Part shown: piece after piece, positions 47,301 through 63,923 of the stretch | Layout of the letters: every line of letters begins with the position of its first letter | Numbering within the stretch: the stretch's first letter is position 1 | Assembly: GCF_030253575.1 (NCBI RefSeq) | Contig: NC_080569.1 | Coordinates: 2,252,001-2,316,000, forward strand | DNA: 64,000 bases | Reading direction: 5' to 3' | Source of the DNA: Rhododendron vialii | Taxonomy: Eukaryota; Streptophyta; Magnoliopsida; Ericales; Ericaceae | The notes under the pieces: model-generated | Database searches by the model: none | Seen by the model: only the letters and a program-made list of their open reading frames with translations | Told to the model about the DNA's origin: nothing | Program-made: the position numbers and the translations under genes

Positions 47301-48371
47301 ATGTTTGAATCTTAATTCAACTGAGCTAGGAAATGGGGAGAAAAGGAATAGACAAGTGCCAAAATATCCTCGTTGCTTAGTTTGTTAGCCTAAACAAAAC
47401 ATGCCTTCCATTCCGTCCTCATTTTCAGGTCAATCTATACTTGGTTAATGGTTACCCAAAACAAAGAATGTCTAAACTTTCCATTTCCGTGAAAACCTTT
47501 GCTCTGGTTTCCCCTATTGTCTAAATGGACTAAACGTGCTAAGGCCTACACAAACACGGATTTCGAGATCCATCATTCTCCTCACATACATCAACTAAAA
47601 GTCCATTTAGCAAAATAACTTCTCTAATAAAGTCCTTACTTTTTAGGGGAAGCCCAGTTCTTATTCAAAACAAAAGATGTCCAAGTTATTTCATTTCTGT
47701 TTTGTCTTTGCTCTAAAATTTTTAACATCTTGCAACTCTACATAACTTCTTTTTTTTTTTTTTTTGGGTAATTAACTCTACATAACTTCTTCCTTTCTTT
47801 TATATAACCAGGTGACCGGGCCAGCAAGCGCACCTCGACTAATTCCAAGTCTTAAAAGTTAACGATCGCACAAATCTAGCGACTCCAAAAGAGTTAATAG
47901 CACCAGGAACCTCAGACTCTCAAAGGAGCAAACTACAAGTCCCAACCCCAGGCCTTGAACACCATGCCAACCCAACGGTTATCTACCGTATAGAACTTAA
48001 AGCTGTCGGTTAGCATGCATCAACCAGTGTTAGTTGCAACCATGCTGTTGCAACCATGCTTTTGTAGCAACCAAAATAGAAAGTTTACAAGTTCCCAGAA
48101 GAAGACGAGCTCAGAATTAAAGAAAAACATTACTGAGGAAATCGATGGTCAAGCGGCCGTCGCAGAGCCGGCCGGACGGCTCGAGGAAGTAGGTTTGTCC
48201 ATTGGGTGGCCCCACCGGGAAAGCAATACCAGCAACAAGGCCGCCGGTGTCTGAATTGGAATCCCCAAAATTGAAAATCGCGGGATAACTGAAATTGGAG
48301 GGGCTGGCAAATGGCAAACAAGATGAAATCAAAGTTATTGTTGTTGAGAGAGCAATAAGTTCGAGAGCCAT
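44375..48371 (-). CDS. GDSL esterase/lipase (SGNH hydrolase), secreted
   Basis: Five minus-strand exons (48371-48134, 46464-46264, 46144-45978, 45873-45603, 44643-44375) with GT-AG borders and matching phases give 381 aa, typical for plant GDSL enzymes. Residues 1-25 form a signal peptide, so the protein probably enters the apoplast. Block I is FNFGDSNSDTGG, with the nucleophile at Ser38. Other conserved blocks are GCNFATGGST, the oxyanion block DIGQNDL, GARNFWIHNTGPLGCLP, and the C-terminal VNWDGNHYTEAAN, which carries catalytic Asp and His. All catalytic residues are present. A Met 13 codons or more upstream (MGKSC) would bury the signal peptide, so I chose MALELIAL. Subgroup resembles At1g09390/At1g54790-like proteins by eye; the substrate is unknown. 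Intron 1 (1.67 kb) contains two SINEs. Confidence 0.92.
46715..46864 (-). mobile_element. tRNA-derived SINE in GDSL intron 1
   Basis: On the minus strand box A is TGGCTTGGTGGTCAAGG and box B is GGTTCGAAACC, both close to pol III consensus. ATGCTATCAACTC follows, resembling the element 1 kb away. The 3' limit is uncertain. Confidence 0.7.
47815..47990 (-). mobile_element. SINE, second copy in GDSL intron 1
   Basis: On the minus strand GTTGGCATGGTGTTCAAGGC (box-A region) leads to TTTGCTCC and GTGCTATTAACTC, as in the neighbouring SINE. It ends with GGAATTAGTCGAGGTGCGC and CTGGCCCGG. Box B has decayed. This is the longest copy of the 3' module in the window. Confidence 0.65.
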
Positions 48372-49996
48372 GGAATTGGGAAGTGGAGAAAGGTGACTGC
48401 AAGATTTTCCCATAACTTCTGCTTTCTTCCTTTTCAAAGGTCGCGGAAACGCCAAGAAATAGTTTGGTAAAGTTGGTACCATAAACAATGTCTTGAATGA
48501 GACACAATACTCTTATTTTGGTACATGGTACCCAAAATTGAGCTCCGCTAAGTATTTCAGATGCCGTGGTAAGTATTTTAGTCAGATTTTTGCCATTTCA
48601 TATGGAATACTTATCACATTACCTAGAATAGTTATCACAATTCACTTTGAAGATAATAGATAGTAGTACCAAAACATTTTGATGTACCGTATAAAAACTC
48701 ATCTTAGTGACATGAGATTAAACACAAATACTTTGTTCACACAAGTTTTGAAATTTTTTCTACTCTGGTACGATTCTCAATAAATTATTTATCTATCTTT
48801 CTCTACTCATTATCATTCAAGTGATATATGTCATCAGGGCTGGCTTAGGCCCAAGGTCCAAGAGGCCTGAGCCTTAGGCATCCAAAAAAATTTAAATTTT
48901 AGAGGCACTTCAATATTATTTGTAAATTAGTATATCTATTATTTGTTCATTTTATAACACAAATGTCTTTGTTAGCTTAGTGGTAAGTTCATGTGAAGTG
49001 TCCGAGTTCGAGTCTTTTTAGCAGTTTTTTTTAATGTTTTTTTCCAAAAAATAATGCTTTTTTAAAAAAAATGTTTTTTCCCAAAAAATAATGTTTTTTT
49101 TAAAATATTTTTTCCCAAAAAATAATGCTTTTGTAATTGACAAGTTTCAAAACTAAGTCAAATAGAATTTAAGCCAACCGGTTTGACCGTTGGTGACATA
49201 GCAATTAACATGCATTATAAAGTTTAAATTATTAATATAAACAAATATTTCTATCATTGTTGTTTAATTCTAAAAATACGTAGGGCACCACCCCACAATT
49301 TAACCTTGGGCATCCAAATCTCTTGGGCCGGCCCTGTATGTCATGCCCAGTCGTTCTAGTGTTACTGTCTCGTGAGTTTTTATAGTTGAATTCCAATTAG
49401 TAAACTAAGATTTCGATTCATAAAAAAAAAAGAAAAAGAAAAAGTGAAGGTTAAATTTAAAAGTTATTTAGGAAAATAATTTCATGCATGGACGGCAATG
49501 TAGTATTTGTTTTCTATCATAAATCTTTTTCAATCACTTAAGAAACATCTTATCATAATAACATTATTCCATTGTCGTGATATAACTGCTAGGAAATTCG
49601 AATAAATCTGTCTAATATTATCAATCCTAATTACAATGGATCACACTATTCTTTTGTTCTAGCTTGTGAAAGACTGCATTTGCGTGAAACTGAAAATAAC
49701 CTTTTCAACGAGCTAAAAAATGACAGATTTTTTTTCATTTGGTAGTGTCTATTTTTTGTTTTGTTTTGCTTTTGGGAATGGCCTCAAACATTCATTTGGG
49801 CCTATCAGGCCTTTAGAACGAACCGCCTGAAGACCCAAACCCAACATGCCCCAAAATTCCTTCAATCCGATATCTGAAACGGTAAAACCCTTCGAACACA
49901 GACAGAGAAGCCCTAAAACCTCCTAAACCCCACCCCCGTCTCGCCTCACTCTCTCTCTCTCTCTCTCTTACTGGGTTCGCTCGTCCCCTCCGTCCA
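48372..49996. other. Shared promoter region, GDSL gene and mtEF-Tu (divergent)
   Basis: Divergent intergenic region with a 502-bp hAT element in its middle. On the mtEF-Tu side, CCTAAAACC/CCTAAACCCC telo-box-like motifs and a short (CT)n run at 49951-49967 precede the start codon. Confidence 0.6.
48835..49336. mobile_element. Non-autonomous hAT element with exact 8-bp duplication
   Basis: Flanked by TATGTCAT at 48827-48834 and 49337-49344. The ends are CAGGGCTGGCTTAGGCCCAA and, inverted, CAGGGCCGGCCCAAG, classic hAT termini. The interior contains a tRNA-like segment (TTAGCTTAGTGG then GAGTTCGAGTC, 48973-49016) followed by three AAAAAATAATG-type units. No transposase is encoded. Confidence 0.9.
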
Positions 49997-55139
<5,143 letters not shown>

Positions 55140-56943
55140 GGTGTACCGTTGCTGGATTTTGCCTTTACTTTCTGCATCTGCTGGTATCTTAAAGAATGTG
55201 AGAACAGAAGTCAAGGCTGTGCTGAAACTTATTTATACCATGTAATAATTACTTTACATGGGCGGCATTGGATCTGAGACCCGTTTTTGGCATTCTTAAA
55301 GAATTACCGAGTACTACGAATTTGATCCAATATATTGACAAAGGAAACTCATCTTCAGCATTTCTTAGTGCATGACTGGTGAACATAGTTGCGATCGCTT
55401 TTATACTTTCGGGCATTCTTATGTCATGTATCATTAATAATAATACTCACGATCAAGCATGGATTCTTGTGTATGTTTCAGAACAGGGTATTTGATGTTA
55501 ATCGGATTGAGTTTTTGCTGAGGAATTTATCACGTTAACTGGACATTTGAGATGTACTGCGAGCAGATTGTGGCAGCAAGCCAAGTATCTTGAATCAAAG
55601 ATGGGAAAACGCTTTTGGAATTTTGTACTTTTTGATTTCTTGGGCTTCTTTATTAATGGTTCAAAAGTTTTATGATTGCATAATGATAGACAAAACCTTC
55701 TTCCATTATGGTATTCTCATTGGAATCCGACGCAAAATTCAGCTGTCACGGTTTAATCCCAGGAAAGAATACCATCTCATCAACACATGAAAGAATGCCT
55801 GCTTTACAAATTACAAACATCCACTTAGCCACAAGATGCTCAACGCAAAGGTATCCACCAGGTAGATTACAAGGACAGAATTGAAAGTCTACATCAAGTG
55901 TTTACTGTGACATTGCAACTATAGCAGGATATTCTCGTCATTTGAACAAGTTCAACCCACCTTATACTCTGCCGTGCCTGTGCTATTCTCAGTGACTGGA
56001 ACTCTGAATATCTGAAACACTCTATTTCTACTTCGCGACTCCCTTTTGGAATCAAAATAGCAGTGTAAGAACCCACAATGATTGGTGAAGAGTGCTTTCT
56101 TCCCCTCTGCTAAGATGTTGGTGCTTCAGCAGCATTCAGTTTATGGAACATGGATCCTCAAAGCTGGACATAACTCCCTATGCCTACATTTGTTGTTTGG
56201 CCTAATAAGCCAAATAACTTACTTTTTTATTCTTATTCAATTTTTTTTCCTGCATTTGTTAATTTTTCATCAATTTTTTGTGAATTATTGCTTCATTATG
56301 ATGAGAGAAATCTAAAAAATACAAAATTATGATCAAAACCTAATTTTTTTTCAATAAAGACAAAAATAAGCCAATAAACTAATTTTTTCATCTTTATTAA
56401 AAAAAAAGGATTTGGCCATAATTTTATATTTTTTAGATTCCTCTCGTCATGAAAAACTAACAAATACGGAAAAAAAAATTTGAATAAGGACAAAAAAATA
56501 AGCCACTTGGCTTATTAGGTCGAACAAAACATAATCTTCATTCACACAAAACATATAGAAGAAAATGCTTAAAGATTTCACGCCTAAATAGTTTGTATTT
56601 ATTACAGGGTTAATGTTTCATTAGTCCACCTCACCACTCTTCAATATACATCCCCTTCAGCAAACGCTGACCTGCACAAAACCGACTTGACTGGTGATCA
56701 GACACAGCTCACACTCAGAAACTTGAGGTAGGATTCTTCGTCGTTCATAAGGTTCAAAATTACGAGTCATTTTCCCAAAACTTTCCGTTCAAACCAAAGC
56801 AACTTACAACTCACCTCAAGCTTACCGTGAGCTCTGTCTAACAACACCCTTGGACTCCAGTAGGACATTTACATTGCACTCATCACAAGTCTAAGAGGTT
56901 TATCTCACATCTCTGTCTTTCCAGAAACCCTAACTCTCTGTAG
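55140..56943. other. Convergent 3' region, mtEF-Tu and membrane-protein gene
   Basis: Both flanking genes end here. A foldback element lies at 56190-56530. No other gene is seen; the short frames are AT-rich shadows. Confidence 0.55.
56190..56530. mobile_element. AT-rich foldback MITE (near-complete palindrome)
   Basis: Inverted ends GTTTGGCCTAATAAGCCAAA and GTTCGACCTAATAAGCCAAG. Similarity continues almost to the centre, including AGAAATCTAAAAAATA facing TATTTTTTAGATTCCT. Arms are about 160 bp. Non-coding; target duplication not resolved. Confidence 0.75.
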
Positions 56944-59900
56944 TCACGCAAGCCTCAGCATTGCCACTGCCATCACTGTTGCAGCCCTAAAGTAAATATC
57001 TTTAACGCTTCCGTCCAACTTCGTGATCATTTCCTCTTCTTTCACGTCCAATTTTCCTGAACTTCTGCTGATATAAACAACTGTTTCCCTCAGTCTGTTC
57101 ACTGCCCATGAAAGCCAAACAAGTCCTAACCCAATACCGGTGCTAGAGAGTTTGGATGCACAGAAAGGTACCCTGCTATAAGCTACTTTGCAGATGACAG
57201 AGAAAATAACTGCAATCCCTGTCCCCGCGATGCTGGCAGAGAACTGCATCAGAAGCTCAGGTAGTTCCCCGCTGAATTTCTTGAGAGATAGGATGGCAGA
57301 TTTGCTGTGCTTCTTGTCAATCATTATTGAGAGCAGGCACTCACATGCATGGAAGTAGTTCTTTGTGTAAAGATCCCTCTCTCTTGCTTTCTTGTTAGTT
57401 TTCTTATTTGGTGATGACTTGACTTTGCTTTTCCGGGGACTGGAAAAGGAGAAATGGAAAAAGAAGAAAATATGCATGAGCCGGAGAATTGATGGTCGAA
57501 AAAGATGGGGTGTAAAGAAACGGGAAGAAGCACAAGCACCTCCTGACATGAGTAAAAACTCAACACCAGCAATTGATTTTTGTGTAAACTTCTCTTTCCA
57601 TGGGCGCAAAACCAGATCAAATCAATGTCTATTTTGCTTTAAAAGAAAGATTTACGAGTATCATTTAAGCAACCTCATAAAGCTTTAAATTAAAGATTTG
57701 CAAGCATGCTTTGTAAGCTCCTCCCCAGCAAGCCATTGTCAAGTTGGTTAAGCAAGTTAACACCCTGTAGATCCCTATTGTTGATGAATTGTACAAATTT
57801 GCCTGATTAAATGAATCAAGTCCTTTGATTTTTTCACTTCTATCTCTTTTTTACATCTTTTATGCAGGAGTGAACTTCCAAGAACAACTAAAGGCTTTCA
57901 AAAAAAAGAAGAGGAAAAAATAGACGCAAGCTAAATAGATAGCCACTAGATAGAATCCCCACATACTGAGTTGTTTCCCCTTTGTATTCTTGTAGCAATG
58001 CCAAGGTAACATTGGAACCACCAGAAGCTTAGTCTACTAGTTCACAGTACAGAGAATAGAAGTATAAACAATGTCATTGCTGCAGGAAAAACAAAATTTA
58101 ACGTAAAATGCAGGTTTTTGGGTATATGGTGCATACCTCTTGAGGGGAGTGAATGTCACATTTTCAACCATCACATTAGACTTGTGAACATTAGCCTTTG
58201 TTTCAATGCAATCCAACCTGCTCAATGAAATGGTTGCAGGTGAGGTGCTTACTGTAAAACATTATAAATATGATAGGATCGAATAAGTTATCAAGAAGCA
58301 TGTGTTTAAGTATCTTGACTAAATCGTTAGTAAGAATGGAGAGATTGCGGATGATGCAAAAATAGAATACAAGTTGGATGGATTAAGTGTCAGAATGCTT
58401 TAGTAGTGTTGTGTGACCACAAGATACCCACAAAGTTGAAGAAAAAATTCTACAATATGCGAGTAAGACGAGTGCAACTGAAATTAGAATAATAAGATGG
58501 ATGTGTGGTAAGAGTTAAGACTTAGCAAGTGGAGTGGTAGCCCAGTGGTTGGCACCATATACTCTCATGCACTTGACTAAGGTCCAACCTCACTAACAAC
58601 TAATACTACTGATTTTTGCAGAGCAAAAAAAAAAAAAAAGAGTTAAAACATCGAGAGATCGAAATTGAACCGATTTTTTTTTGCGAAATGGTAGGAGTAA
58701 CACCTATAGAAGATAAGATGAGAAAAAAAAATAGATTAAAAGGTTTGCATATGTCTATCGGAGATCAGTAGATCCAGTAGTTAAAAGGAGTGATATGGTT
58801 TCTGTAGATGCTAGCACTAAGAGGAGGGGTAGACCAAAATTGACTTTAGAGGCAATAGTTCGAAAGGATGTACGTTTTTTTAGCATGGAACACGACCCCT
58901 TGACAGAGCTCAATGGAGATAATAGATTGACATAGCCGACCCAAGTTGATTGGAACTTAAGCCTCGGTTTGGTTACTATGATATAACCCAAAACCCATGT
59001 CATACTTCTATTCAAATCTTGTACTCAGAAGTCAGAAATAAGGGTGGAAAAACGAACATTAAGGAAAATATTGGAGAGAGAGAGAGAGAGAGATGGCTGT
59101 TTTCTCTGTCTTTACCTATCAAAGTGTGGGATCAGAAATGACTGTTTTCTCCATTGGGTTGAGTTCTTCGACGAGTGGTACTCTGCAACAACTGAAAGTA
59201 TATGCTTCAACTCGGTGCTACTACCTGTGAATGAGACTCGGCCATCTGGATCAAACTTAAAATCTGATCTACGGGCCAAATCCCCAACAAGATCCAAGAA
59301 AGCTCTCTGGGCATAAAATTGACTACTGGAGTAAAGAAGGGAAGGCTGGAACCCAGCACCAAAATCAGGAGTGAAGGCATTTTGATGAATGTTGCTATTC
59401 GTCAATGCTTGAAGCCCTATTAAATCAGACAGCATAGAAAAATCCAGTCCGCCTCCTTGCACTTCGTTCGACCCAGACATGAGGAACTGCAGGATTTTCT
59501 CATATCTAGTGCATATTTCGACAATCCCAAAGCTGAATAGTATTGAGTTTGTGTGATTGTCTGCATCCAGATTGAAGACAGAAAATAAGATTTCTTGAGC
59601 ATATTAAACAAGTAAAAAGGTAGAGAAGAATAAGAAACAGACAAAGAAGGGCAGCAGCATGAATCATTTTTGCCATATCATCCTATCAAGAACGTTGACC
59701 GGGTACTCTTAAACCTTTGGCGCTAATGGCAGAACAATTCTCGTATCATTCTCCATCCTTTTTTAAGGAGGCACATTTAGAAAGCCTTATAGATCAGCAC
59801 CTGGCAAATGGCTTCCTTATATTTCTTTCAATAACCCAATTAGGCAACTATGTTACCGTGCCAGTGCCTAATACCTGCTCTATTCTTTGTTAAAGCTTAT

Positions 59901-62112
59901 TCTCACACAGCTAATAATAACACATCTACTCCTGTCTTGTCACGAATGTACCATATTCCGTGGTTGATTGGTTTACTTCGTAACAACAATAATCTATAAG
60001 TAAATACATCTCAGGATACCATAAAATAAGCTGGCAAGTCTACCATTTCAAAACTATGTTCTCGTCTGTGTATAATTGGGAAGCATGGATTCATCAAGAA
60101 TAAACAAATTTAACAATATACATTAACTAGGCGAAATGGCTTAATAACTGTTCCACATGGCCTTCAGTATGATAAGACTGAGAAAAATGCAATGGAGCAA
60201 AAAATGAAATTGGTTGATTGAATATAGAACAAAATCTGAATAGTATAATAAAGTAGAGAGTTAGTAGCCAGCTGTGAACCTTGCACATCGATAAGTACAG
60301 GCTTTGTGGTGGTGGAGTCAACCTTGACAAGCTGGGTAGGTTTTGGGAATCCACTTACGGGTTTCCACGGATCAACACTCTGATGCGGCGTCACATTTAG
60401 GGCATCCAACCTTATCATTTCATGTCTTGATCCAGGACCTGGTAAAAGAGGTTGACAATCCTGCAATAACCACGGGTAATACATATCTCATCAACAAATT
60501 AAACATAATCAGGACATCTGAAATGTTGGTTGTAGTTAAGACATCTGCACACTTAAAGTAATCATAAACATGCAAGTTGAAGCAATCAAATATCTATGAT
60601 TTGTAACGTCAAGCGCTGTAAGAGCAAGCTGATAGCTATAGAAAGTAGATAAACTTCTAACCTATAAAATGTGATGTAAAGTTAGTAAAGACATTTTACC
60701 GGTAGGGAAACCAGAGTGCCAAACGGATACTGGGAAGAAAAACAGAATCCAACCAATCAGATGCTTATTTCAACAGATAACATTGGCATAACAGTGCATA
60801 AGAAATCCATATTCCATGCGTTATGCGTATAAATCATTTAAACTTTACACTCACGAGAGGTATGCACGTCCAAATAATAAGATTGGGAGAAGAGTCAAAA
60901 GAGGCATGCACATCCAAATAATAAGATTGAATCAGTTGTCAGAATGTGCCTGAACAATAGCATTCCAAGAAGCAACGGCCTATAATAGTCCCCTATTGAT
61001 GAATAAAATCACTCGAAAGAGTAATTTCAGTGAGCAAAGGAATATTTTTTAAAAACAAAAAGGAATTGATTTAGCTTGGTTAACAACTGAGCAATCACTG
61101 TAACGCACAATGATTAATCCACCTCTACCATGGGGGTTGCAAATTATCCATTGCACTAACTAATTTGACAGAAGAAGCTTCTCTTTTGCTGATAATACTG
61201 ATCAATATACTAGTATGTGAAGGATGAGGATAAATAATCTTAAACTAAAACCTAGACTTTGCTGGATTAATAACTAGCACCCATATCATTGACAGTTTCA
61301 CACTACTTGATGAAATAAATGATTAGTCAATGGAAAATCCAACTAAGCGCTAGTCTTTGAAATCCATAGGTGACAACATACTGCAAGAAAAACCGAAAGC
61401 AGCGAACATATATATTTAATAAAGCTGACAGAGATAGTCTTTCAAGGAGATGAACAATACCCAGTTCTCAAGATTGTGAAACCAAATAATAAACTGACCT
61501 AAGATTTACCTTACAGTTTTCAATAGATTAAGGTGGTTTTGACATATTTACTGTAGGCTTATGGATGCATTAGTCAAGAAAAGTGGGATGATAGCAGTGG
61601 ATAGTAGGACTAGAGGAAGAAGACCTAAACTGACTTTGGATGCCATGATATGGAAGGATTTGGGCTTACTAAATCTAAGTGAACAGGTAGCCCTGGATAG
61701 AGCTCAATGGAAAAAGATGATTCATGTAGCCAACCCCAATTGATTGGGATACAAGGCTCGGTTTGGATTGGTTTAGTAACCCAAACCCATGCCAGCTCTA
61801 AATCCCAACCAAATCCAGGAGAATCATAGCATGAAACGAATTCCGGGACACTGTATGATAGATAAATACACAAATTGAGCAACCTAGATCAGGAAACACA
61901 AATAATCACCAGATTCACTTCCAAAATACCAACCCATGAATCCATGAATTGAATTCCCAATATAGCAAGGTATAAAAACGCAATAACTTCAAATCACACC
62001 CGTATGAATCGACCGACGCTCTTACCTTGGAGATCCTGCAAGACCCCAGCTCTGGGTTCGACGCAAATCCAAGAGGGTACCCATAAGAAGCCATTAAACA
62101 AAGCTTGACCAT
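56944..62112 (-). CDS. Uncharacterised plant protein with two C-terminal membrane segments
   Basis: Five minus-strand exons (62112-62026, 60460-60280, 59560-59116, 58217-58137, 57439-56944) with GT-AG borders and matching phases give 429 aa. The start MVKLCLMASYGYP follows the family pattern I recall; an upstream in-frame Met at 62199 exists but is less likely. Exon 3 has SILFSFGIVEICTRYEKIL and SGSNEVQGGGLDFSMLSDLI. Exon 4 has NVMVENVTFTPLK. Exon 5 has a basic patch (KSKVKSSPNKKTNKKARERD), then two likely membrane segments, SASIAGTGIAVIFSVICKVA and TGIGLGLVWLSWAV, and a soluble tail. I recall similar unnamed Arabidopsis proteins At4g02920 and At1g03340, the former next to mtEF-Tu. Function and compartment are unknown. 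Introns carry LINE and SINE fragments. Confidence 0.88.
58365..58990 (+). mobile_element. 3' fragment of an L1-type LINE, interrupted by a SINE
   Basis: Degenerate end of a plant LINE reverse transcriptase: stretches decode to VLCDHKIPTKLK, then GVTPIEDKM and GRPKLTLEAIVRKD, all typical of the C-terminal region. Several stop codons and frame changes make it non-functional. It closes with the LINE tail-type GACCCAAGTTGATTGGAAC. It lies antisense in intron 3 of the membrane-protein gene. Confidence 0.75.
58519..58637 (+). mobile_element. SINE inserted in the LINE fragment, with 9-bp duplication
   Basis: A 119-bp unit is flanked by AAGAGTTAA (58510-58518 and 58638-58646). The promoter-like head contains GTGGTAGCCCAGTGGTTGG (box A) and GGTCCAACCTC (box-B-like). 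A roughly 13-A tail precedes the right duplication. Nested in the LINE, hence younger than it. Confidence 0.85.
60848..60938. repeat. Tandem duplication, period about 51 bp
   Basis: GAGGTATGCACGTCCAAATA and AATAAGATTG recur as GAGGCATGCACATCCAAATA with AATAAGATTG. In intron 1 of the membrane-protein gene. Confidence 0.75.
61550..61800 (+). mobile_element. Second LINE 3' fragment
   Basis: Decodes to GRRPKLTLDAMIWKDLGLLN and VALDRAQWKKMIHVANPN, the terminal segment of an L1-type reverse-transcriptase protein, followed by the same tail type (CCCCAATTGATTGGGATA). A frame of 60 residues is preserved, so it may be younger than the copy at 58.4 kb. Antisense in intron 1 of the membrane-protein gene. 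Confidence 0.75.
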
Positions 62113-63498
62113 TCTGAGAGAAACCCAGTTCAGAAAACAAGTTTGTGATACCAAACCTCTCCTTGGTGGGCTTATCCAACCTACCACCTCAAATCCCAAT
62201 ATTTTAATTGTGATTTCTGGGGCTGTTATTGCAGCCCAAAATAAGAGAAAAACAAATTTAGTGGGAAATTAGTAAATCGGGATTTATGTGATCCTATCGA
62301 TTCACAGAGAGGACAAACCAATTGGGAACCAGTGGCCTTGGGAATCCAAGTTGGGGATTCCGAACGTGGACAAGAAAGGTGCTAACTTGTTCTTGTTTGG
62401 AATCTTCTGGATATCTGTCTTCCCGTGTGGTGCTGTCCACCTTAATATTTTATGTACGCTTGTGATGGTTAATCCTTGCCGTCGATGTGTGTAATCTTGG
62501 AGTGGTGCGACCCATTGATCTGATTCAGGGGACGACATTTTTGTGCACAGTTTCTTGATCGATTGCTTTTGGAATATTACGTCACCGGTCCTTCTAATTT
62601 TAGTGCAATTGCACTTTGGCCATCGTATAGATTTCGTCATCATCAGTGAAATCTGCGAATGTCTTCCGTCACCACACAGGGCATGTGGTTCCCTTTCAGA
62701 AATTTTCTTAAAAAATAAACAAATAAATATTTTATTTTATATTTTTAAATTCAAAAATAAAGTAAATAAAAAATAATTTTTAAATTTTTTTTGTATCATA
62801 TAAAAAATCTCATCGAGATCTTCCAAACAAAATTCATATTGTATATTTTTAAATTTCAATAAAATCATAATTTTTTAGTTTAAAATTACCTTCTTAAATA
62901 ATAAAGACTTATTTTGATGGAAAATTTTAAAATCAGTCCAATGGGCTGACAATAATGAGTATGTGAATGTGTATTAAAAGGTGTATAAAGTACACAAAAA
63001 TACGTCTTTTCCTTGTCTTTAAGTGTGTTTATTGTCGGCCTACTGAACTGACAATAGCGAGACCGTATTTTGATTTCCGGAACGGAGCCTGAACCTCTCT
63101 CTCTCTCACCAATAATTCTCTCTCTATTGTCAGAGCCGACGACTCCTCTGTACAGAGTCTGTCTATTTAAACCCCCTGTATGGTCGCTCTCTCCTTTACC
63201 TGTATCGTCACCTCTCTCTCTCGATCGAAACCCTAGAATTTCACCTTCAACAATTCCAAGCCTACCCTATAAACCAAAACCAAACCCAAACCCCCCCCCC
63301 CCCCCCCCCTCACAACCACAATTCATTCGAATCAAATCCAGATTTACCCAATTCGTCTCAATCTCCCATCCAAACCCTAGATCCGATCAAATTTCCAATT
63401 TTTTCTTGACAATTCAATTACACCCGTCATCTCCATTTCTTTCTTGATAATTCAATTTCCCATCCAAACCCTAGGTCCGTATAATTCATCGATCGTGC
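62113..63498. other. Divergent promoter region, membrane protein and BPM
   Basis: Contains an AT-rich MITE-like segment and the BPM leader. The BPM leader holds short CT runs, a C-homopolymer at 63289-63310, and three AAACCCTA units (near 63229, 63374 and 63467). TATTTAAA near 63165 is a plausible TATA box for BPM. Confidence 0.55.
62682..62930 (-). mobile_element. Probable second copy of the 6.7 kb MITE family
   Basis: In inverted orientation it shares GGTTCCC-TTTCAGAAA-type ends, CTTAAAAAATAAAC, and a core around GATCTCGATGAGATTTTTTA comparable to the element at 6738-6967. Strongly diverged and AT-rich; boundaries approximate. Confidence 0.45.
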
Positions 63499-63923
63499 AT
63501 GGGCATGGGGAGGGTTTACAGAGAAACCACGAAACCCTCGTCCTCCTCCTCGTCACCGTCGCCGCCTCCACTCACATGTTCCACGGCGATAACCCAGACC
63601 GTAAACGGGTCGCACCAGTTCAAGATAACCGGGTACTCGCTCGCGAAGGGGATAGGGGTGGGGAAGTACATAGCGTCGGACACGTTCGACGTGGGCGGGT
63701 ACTCGTGGGCGGTCTACTTCTACCCGGACGGGAAGAGCGTGGAAGACAATGCGGGTTACGTGTCGCTGTTTATTGCCTTGGCCAGCGAAGGGACGGATGT
63801 GAGGGCGCTCTTTGAACTGACCCTTTTGGATCAGAGCGGGAAGGAGAGGCACAAGGTTCATACCCATTTTGGGAGGGCGTTGGAGAGCGGGCCGTACGCG
63901 CTCAAGTATCGCGGAAGCATGTG
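63499..63923 (+). CDS. BTB/POZ-MATH (BPM) protein, first exon, runs off window
   Basis: Substrate adaptor for CUL3 ubiquitin ligases; plant BPM proteins target, for example, ERF/AP2, HD-ZIP and MYB factors. Exon 1 encodes residues 1-141 and ends with a GT donor (ATG TG|GTAACG) that splits the Trp codon of YRGSMW. The visible part is a Ser/Pro tail followed by a nearly complete MATH domain: [56 protein letters not shown] and [11 protein letters not shown]. The BTB domain should lie to the right of the window. The start is the first in-frame Met after the leader ([10 protein letters not shown]). The paralogue number cannot be assigned. Confidence 0.92.

Noticed and set aside
48973-49016. Possible functional tRNA gene
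   Set aside because: Only the promoter boxes are tRNA-like. No cloverleaf stems can be assembled, and it sits inside a hAT element.
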